Part shown: piece by piece, positions 59,848-64,000 of the stretch
How the letters are laid out: every line of letters starts with the position of its first letter
Numbering within the stretch: position 1 is the stretch's first letter
NCBI GenBank assembly: GCA_910579615.1
Contig: CAJTUA010000018.1
Location: 1-64,000, forward strand
DNA length: 64,000 nucleotides
Origin: an uncultured Lachnospiraceae bacterium
GTDB taxonomy: Bacteria; Bacillota; Clostridia; Lachnospirales; Lachnospiraceae
Reading direction: 5' to 3'
Made by a program: the position numbers and the translations under genes
The notes under the pieces: model-generated
Seen by the model: only the letters and a program-made list of their open reading frames with translations
What the model was told of the DNA's origin: nothing
Database searches by the model: none

Positions 59848-62343
59848 ATGGACAGAAGCAGTAATTCCGTAAAAATTGAAAAAATCAGGCGCGCACTTGA
59901 GACGAAAAATTACGACACCGCCCTGGCAATCGCAAAGACGGTGGACTCCGCAAGAATTAAGAGCGCCGCGGATTTGAGCGTGGTGGCGGAGGCGTATGAT
60001 AAAAATGGGATTTACGATACCGCGCTTGTTTATTATGAGCAGATTTATTTAAGGAGCAAGACGAGGCGGATTCTGATTCATCTGATTAATCTTTGTTTGA
60101 AGCAGTCCATGCCGGATATGGCGGAGCTGTATCTGCGTGATTTTACAGAAATGGCACCGCGGGATTTTTACCGCTATATTTTCCGCTACCATATCGACAA
60201 GCTGCGCGGGGAAGACTTAGAGGTGCTGATTTATGATTTGGAGCAGCTGAAAGCAGAAAATTTTATGGAGGACTGGGCCTACGAACTCGCGAAGCTTTAC
60301 CACAAAAGCGGGCAGTCGGAAAAATGCATTTCTGAGTGCAACGATATTATCCTCTGGTTTGGCAATGGCATGTATGTTGACCGCGCGCGGGGATTGCGCG
60401 CAATCCATTTGGGCCGTCTTGGCAGGAGCATGGGCAGCGCGGAGGCGGGGATTGCGAATGAGGTATACAGGCTGATGCAGGAGGGCAAAAGCGAGCAGGA
60501 TTTGGAAAACTTCATTGAGGAGGCAACGATGCCGGAGGGCAATGTGCACTACTCGGAGGAGGAGTACAACCAGGAGCGCTTTGGAAAGCCGGTCTATGAC
60601 GAGGAAGGGAAGGATGTTATCTGGAATACGCGCGAGTTTGGCGCGATTACGGATGAGATGATACAGCAGCAGAACACGATGGATCTTCTGCAGGGGATGC
60701 AGGTGGCGCAGCAGCTTCGGATGCAGCTTGGGGCAGGCCAGGAGATGGAGATTGAAAAACCGGGGGAGGATGTTTTGCCGGAGGAAGAACCCGGTGGAAA
60801 ATCCGGGAAAACAGGCGGGGAGGAATGGGAGAGTTTCGCGCCCCCACAGGAGAAGGCGGAGTATTCCAAAGAAACCGCCCGGATGGAGGAAGCCAGGTTA
60901 AAAGAGGAGGAGGCAGAGCGCATCCGCCAGGCAGAAAGGCAGGCGCGCGAGCGTGAGGCGGAGCAGGAGCTTTACCGCATGATTGAGCAGAACCAAAGCG
61001 AGGAGGAACTCTCAAAAACAATCCGCAAGCTGACGGCGGGCGGGGAGCCTTCTGCCCAGGAGGATGCGGCGGGAAATAAACAGGCGACCAAAAAGCTACA
61101 TTTCTGGGGAAGGGGAGCGCATAGAAAAGAATCGAAGGCTGCGGAAGTGCCGGAAACCGGACAGGAACAGGATTTGCAGGAGAATGTACCGACAGTACCG
61201 GAGGAAGTGCCAAAGGTGCAGGAGACATCAAAAGATGTTAAGCCGGAGAAATCGCCGTTAGAAGCCTTTAAGACGGGGGCGAAGATTCTGACAGCCCGGG
61301 TAGGTGCCCCAAGCTTTGGGGAGGATGCAGGAAAGGTGGAAGGACAGGAAAAAACGCAGAAACCAGTGGAAAAGACTGAACCAAAGCCACCGCAGGAGTT
61401 CGTGGAATGGGGGGAAAAGGAGGAGGACGAGGAGCCATTGCCGGAAATAGCGGAGATTGATTTTGCAGAGCAGGAAACTGTGCCGGAGGAGAATTCCGGG
61501 CAGACCGAACCGGAGCCAGAGCCAGAACCACTCTATGAATACCCGGGGGAGATTCTTGTGGACTATGCGAAGGAAGCGCCGACGCTAGATGCGCGCCTGA
61601 AAAACCAGGGCATGAAACCGGAAGAGTTTTTTGGGGGATTTCTGGTATCGGCGGATGTGCGCAGGCAGATATTCCGCTGCATGGAACAGATTTTGACGGG
61701 CAGGAGCCGCGCAATCAACATTATTCTGACCGGGGAGGAAAAGAGAGGCAAAACAACGCTCGCGAAAGCAATTGCAAAGTGCACACAGGTATTAGGCGGT
61801 ATGCAGTCCGCGCGCGTGGCGCTCATCCGCGGCGATAAGCTGAACCGTATCAATCTTGAGGCGAAGAAGGAGCAGCTGCGGGGCTCCACGGTGCTGGTTG
61901 AGAAGGCATCGTTAATGACCACAAAGAAGGTGGAGGAGCTTTTGGACTTAAACGGGGAGCTTGCGGGTGAGATAGCGGTGATTCTTGAGGACGAGCGCAG
62001 CCATATGAATATGTTTTTGCGCAAAAACGAAGAGCTGGTCCGCGTGTACAACAACCGCATTGATTTGCCGGAGCGGGATTCGGCGGACTTGTTCTTGCAG
62101 GCGTTGTCAATGCTTTACCGGAACGAATACACAATGACGGAATCGGTGGCGGCGGAATTTTTGGGCGCGGTCAGGGATTGCATTCAGGAAAATCCGCAAA
62201 ATGCTTACGATGCGGTGTGTGAATATACGGAAGGCGTACTGAAAAGGGCGGAAAAGCGCATGGCACAGATGCTTCGCGGGTTCGCGCTGGATGGGAAATA
62301 CAAACAGGAGGAGCTGACAATGCTGCGCGCGGAGGATTTGTAA
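59848..62343 (+). CDS. TPR-like protein with C-terminal P-loop ATPase domain
   Basis: This 831-aa cytoplasmic protein has three parts. Residues 1-210 are helical repeats of TPR type (NYDTALAIAKTVDSARIKSAADL, YDTALVYYEQIYLRS). About 300-580 is a highly charged, Glu/Pro-rich low-complexity linker. From about 600 a P-loop NTPase domain begins, with Walker A-like GEEKRGKTT (629-637) and a possible Walker B in IAVILEDE. The rest resembles AAA-type lids. I do not recognise a named family, though similar TPR-linker-ATPase proteins occur in Lachnospiraceae. The start at 59848 has GGAAGG at proper spacing. It ends before a strong terminator, so it is the last gene of the cluster. Confidence 0.7.
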   Translation: MDRSSNSVKIEKIRRALETKNYDTALAIAKTVDSARIKSAADLSVVAEAYDKNGIYDTALVYYEQIYLRSKTRRILIHLINLCLKQSMPDMAELYLRDFTEMAPRDFYRYIFRYHIDKLRGEDLEVLIYDLEQLKAENFMEDWAYELAKLYHKSGQSEKCISECNDIILWFGNGMYVDRARGLRAIHLGRLGRSMGSAEAGIANEVYRLMQEGKSEQDLENFIEEATMPEGNVHYSEEEYNQERFGKPVYDEEGKDVIWNTREFGAITDEMIQQQNTMDLLQGMQVAQQLRMQLGAGQEMEIEKPGEDVLPEEEPGGKSGKTGGEEWESFAPPQEKAEYSKETARMEEARLKEEEAERIRQAERQAREREAEQELYRMIEQNQSEEELSKTIRKLTAGGEPSAQEDAAGNKQATKKLHFWGRGAHRKESKAAEVPETGQEQDLQENVPTVPEEVPKVQETSKDVKPEKSPLEAFKTGAKILTARVGAPSFGEDAGKVEGQEKTQKPVEKTEPKPPQEFVEWGEKEEDEEPLPEIAEIDFAEQETVPEENSGQTEPEPEPEPLYEYPGEILVDYAKEAPTLDARLKNQGMKPEEFFGGFLVSADVRRQIFRCMEQILTGRSRAINIILTGEEKRGKTTLAKAIAKCTQVLGGMQSARVALIRGDKLNRINLEAKKEQLRGSTVLVEKASLMTTKKVEELLDLNGELAGEIAVILEDERSHMNMFLRKNEELVRVYNNRIDLPERDSADLFLQALSMLYRNEYTMTESVAAEFLGAVRDCIQENPQNAYDAVCEYTEGVLKRAEKRMAQMLRGFALDGKYKQEELTMLRAEDL

Positions 62344-62464
62344 GGGGATTTTTCAGTGAAAAAATAAGAGAAAAGTTTTCTGTTTCAAGTACGGTAATGA
62401 TTCTGTATTGATAACAGAACAATATAAAATGAATGGTTACCACAAAAGCCAGACGCATAGAATA

Positions 62465-62515
62465 GAACCGATAACACGCAGACTAAAAATGCGGTTATCG
62501 GCTCTTTCTATTTAA
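62465..62515 (+). terminator. Intrinsic terminator after the TPR/P-loop gene
   Basis: CCGATAAC-A-CGC (62468-62479) pairs with GCG-GTTATCGG (62491-62501) with one bulged A, followed by CTCTTTCTATTT. Confidence 0.75.
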
Positions 62516-62519
62516 AAGG

Positions 62520-62695
62520 TATGGCAACCATTTAGGAGGTAACGCCATACTTTGGCGGACGACAGGTGCACGAATACTGTTACGTCTCTCCGTCAAAGCC
62601 CTGGTTGCCCGGTTTACCATCGGCAGCCCATCTATGCCATTTAGTATCGCATGTAGCAGTACACCAATCCCATTCAATCTTGTCTGAGTCGTATG
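62520..62695 (-). other. Cryptic unassigned reading frame downstream of the Ig-like gene
   Basis: On the minus strand an open frame without a start codon (stop to stop, 62720-62580, 46 codons) follows the Ig-like gene in a shifted frame. It has protein-like bias: four W, two C and a GKPGNQGFDGE ending. No ribosome binding site is seen. It may be a remnant, a frameshifted tail or chance. Confidence 0.3.
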
Positions 62696-63034
62696 TCAGA
62701 CGCGGAAGCGAACCTGCATCTCATTTTTAAGCTTCTGTCCACCCTTTGACTCCACATTTTTCGTAATTGTGAGGATGTAGGATTCGTTCTTGGCATAAGG
62801 TTCCAGCGGTTCGATTTCAATGTAATTTCCGACCGGGTCATACCGGATGGAAGTTTTTAGCGGTTTTTCAGCTGCATCCGTAACATAAAGGTTCATATTG
62901 TTCACCGTCTCCGGATTCAGCGGAGCGGTAAAGGACACACGCCATAAAAATTTACCGGTGCGGAATTTCAGATCCTCGCGGATGATGTTCTGCTCATTTC
63001 CGGTTACGGCTTCAATTTCAACATATCTTGCCAT
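62696..63034 (-). CDS. Small Ig-like (SbsA-type) domain protein
   Basis: This 112-aa protein is a single beta-sandwich of the bacterial Ig-like/SbsA type: WRVSFTAPLNPETVNNMNLYV, then YDPVGNYIEIEPLEPYAKNESYILTI and the ending NEMQVRFRV. There is no signal peptide or anchor, unusual for a domain normally found in surface proteins, so it may be cytoplasmic. An extended -10 promoter lies about 38 bp upstream on the same strand. The ribosome binding site is weak. Function unknown. Confidence 0.7.
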   Translation of the reverse strand: MARYVEIEAVTGNEQNIIREDLKFRTGKFLWRVSFTAPLNPETVNNMNLYVTDAAEKPLKTSIRYDPVGNYIEIEPLEPYAKNESYILTITKNVESKGGQKLKNEMQVRFRV

Positions 63035-63071
63035 TTCTCATCACATGCCTTTCTGATAAAGTGTTACTGCA

Positions 63072-63080
63072 ATTATACCA
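63072..63080 (-). promoter_or_regulatory. Extended -10 promoter for the Ig-like gene
   Basis: Minus-strand CATGGTATAAT contains TGGTATAAT, the same word as in the repeat elements at 32 kb and 40 kb. Confidence 0.55.
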
Positions 63081-63139
63081 TGTTCTTAGAAAAAAAGGTA
63101 GTATATTTTAAAAAAGTGCTGGCTTTTGAAAAGGAATCG

Positions 63140-63148
63140 TGCTATAAT
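63140..63148 (+). promoter_or_regulatory. Extended -10 promoter for the flavin reductase-like gene
   Basis: TGCTATAAT fits TGnTATAAT and lies about 130 bp before the start codon; no good -35 box is at the right distance. Confidence 0.5.
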
Positions 63149-63276
63149 GACGCCCGAGTTTGTTCTGCGGATTTTTTTGGTGGGACGGATAAGATTTTGC
63201 TGCCCTGTATGGAAGCTACAAAGGCACATACAGAACCCAAAATGAGAAAGAACCGAAAATAAGAGGGGAGGACAGG

Positions 63277-63924
63277 ATGGAAAAAGAGCTCTGGAAGCCG
63301 GGCAACATGCTATATCCATTGCCGGTCGTGATGGTAAGCTGCGCCGAGGACGGGAAAAAGAATATTATTACTGTGGCATGGACAGGAACGGTCTGCACAA
63401 ATCCGCCGATGCTCTCGATTTCCGTGCGCCCGGAACGCTTTTCTTACGGCATGATTGCGCGGACAGGCGAATTTGTGGTAAACCTGACGACAGAGAAGCT
63501 GGTGCGTGCCTGTGACTATTGTGGGGTAAAATCCGGCAGGGATGTGGATAAATTTCAGGAGACGGGGCTTTCGCCCTGTCCCTCTGCGTATGTTGGGGCA
63601 CCGCTGATTGGCGAATCGCCGGTCAATATTGAATGCAGGGTGAAGGACATCGTAAAACTTGGTTCCCATGACATGTTTCTTGCCGAGGTTCTGGGTGTAC
63701 ATGTGGACAGGGCATACCAGGATGAGAAGGGGAAATTTGATATCAACCGCGCGGGGCTGGTCGTCTATTCCCACGGGGAATATTACGGGCTTGGCAATTT
63801 GCTTGGAAGCTTCGGGTATTCGGTGAAAAAACCAGGCAGGCACGCGGGAGGACAGCAGCACAAAAAAACGGCGGGACAAAGCAGGCCCACCGCTTGGAGG
63901 CAGAAAAAATATGGGCGGAAATAA
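63277..63924 (+). CDS. Flavin reductase-like (FMN-binding split barrel) protein
   Basis: This 215-aa protein has the flavin reductase split-barrel pattern: GNMLYPLPVVMVSCAEDGKKN at the start, TVAWTGTVCTNPPMLSISVRP (FMN-binding turn) and GEFVVNLTTE. The later KLGSHDMFLAEVLGVHV strand is also present. Such proteins bind FMN and reduce flavins or act as small redox carriers in anaerobes. The last ~30 residues (RHAGGQQHKKTAGQSRPTAW) are basic and non-conserved. GGGGAGG precedes the ATG. It overlaps the shikimate kinase start by 14 bp, so the two are coupled. Confidence 0.9.
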   Translation: MEKELWKPGNMLYPLPVVMVSCAEDGKKNIITVAWTGTVCTNPPMLSISVRPERFSYGMIARTGEFVVNLTTEKLVRACDYCGVKSGRDVDKFQETGLSPCPSAYVGAPLIGESPVNIECRVKDIVKLGSHDMFLAEVLGVHVDRAYQDEKGKFDINRAGLVVYSHGEYYGLGNLLGSFGYSVKKPGRHAGGQQHKKTAGQSRPTAWRQKKYGRK

Positions 63925-64000
63925 TATTATATTGATTGGAATGCCGGGCGCAGGCAAGAGCACCGTCGGTGTTGTCCTGGCAAAAATACTGGGCTACCGT
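63911..64000 (+). CDS. aroK: Shikimate kinase, 5' part only (cut by window end)
   Basis: The 30 visible codons encode GGNNIILIGMPGAGKSTVGV, ending in LAKILGYR. This is the P-loop start of shikimate kinase, which phosphorylates shikimate in aromatic amino acid synthesis. Other small P-loop kinases share this start, but GMPGAGKSTVG is typical of AroK. It begins inside the end of the flavin reductase-like gene. Confidence 0.8.
   Translation, partial: MGGNNIILIGMPGAGKSTVGVVLAKILGYR

Noticed and set aside
49663..62343. A JetD-type nuclease completing a Wadjet operon
   Set aside because: None of the six genes shows a toprim-like or JetD-like part; the TPR/P-loop protein has a Walker A instead.
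62696..62723. Programmed -1 frameshift extending the Ig-like protein
   Set aside because: The overlap between the two frames contains no slippery site; the A-rich stretch nearby runs into a stop in the shifted frame.

Overview
The window looks like a chromosomal segment of an anaerobic Clostridia bacterium, most likely Lachnospiraceae. The reasons are a monomeric [FeFe] hydrogenase, an anaerobic-type radical SAM reductase activase, DegV and BIG2-domain surface proteins, a Firmicutes-type long SRP RNA with an Alu domain, strong AGGAGG-like ribosome binding sites and the family make-up of the hypothetical genes. No tRNA, rRNA or CRISPR array was found.

Layout. 0.5-5.8 kb: an Rpn-type PD-(D/E)XK protein, a group B-like [FeFe] hydrogenase and a MacB-like ABC ATPase/permease fusion. 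6-11.4 kb: two secreted BIG2-domain proteins (one transglutaminase-like, one with a Cys/His peptidase-like tail) flanking a DegV protein. 11.5-17.5 kb: a LamG-GH51 arabinofuranosidase and a GH31 glycosidase, apparently cytoplasmic, for hemicellulose oligosaccharides. 17.9-19.3 kb: asnS. 19.5-30.4 kb: a more AT-rich, probably acquired defence island directly behind asnS. It holds a decayed SNF2-type helicase, DUF4391, a small membrane-anchored protein, a HEPN-like protein, Type III methyltransferase Mod, a YhcG/DUF1016-type PD-(D/E)XK nuclease and Type III Res. 30.7-48.7 kb: housekeeping and regulatory genes (XRE, ArsR, TatD, RsmA, acetyltransferases, ABC-F, SDR, radical SAM activase, DUF402, DeoR) with many short structured repeats between them. 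This part also contains an unusual single reading frame joining a heparinase II/III-type protein to a complete tRNA adenosine deaminase (TadA).

49.1-62.3 kb: the SRP RNA gene with a near-consensus promoter, then a cNMP-binding-domain protein followed by kleisin-like, KITE-like and giant SMC-like genes. This resembles a MksBEF/Wadjet-type condensin without a JetD nuclease. An orphan ABC ATPase with its own promoter and a TPR/P-loop protein follow. 62.5-64 kb: a small Ig-like protein, a flavin reductase-like protein and the 5' end of a shikimate kinase gene cut by the window edge.

The most interesting points are the heparinase-TadA fusion, the condensin-like operon with its cNMP-domain partner, the composite Type III restriction island with HEPN and YhcG additions and a broken helicase, and several families of intergenic structured elements. 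One of these is an 81-bp promoter/leader block present twice, with a compensatory base change that supports an RNA or DNA hairpin. Functions are inferred from recognised motifs by eye; no database search was run.
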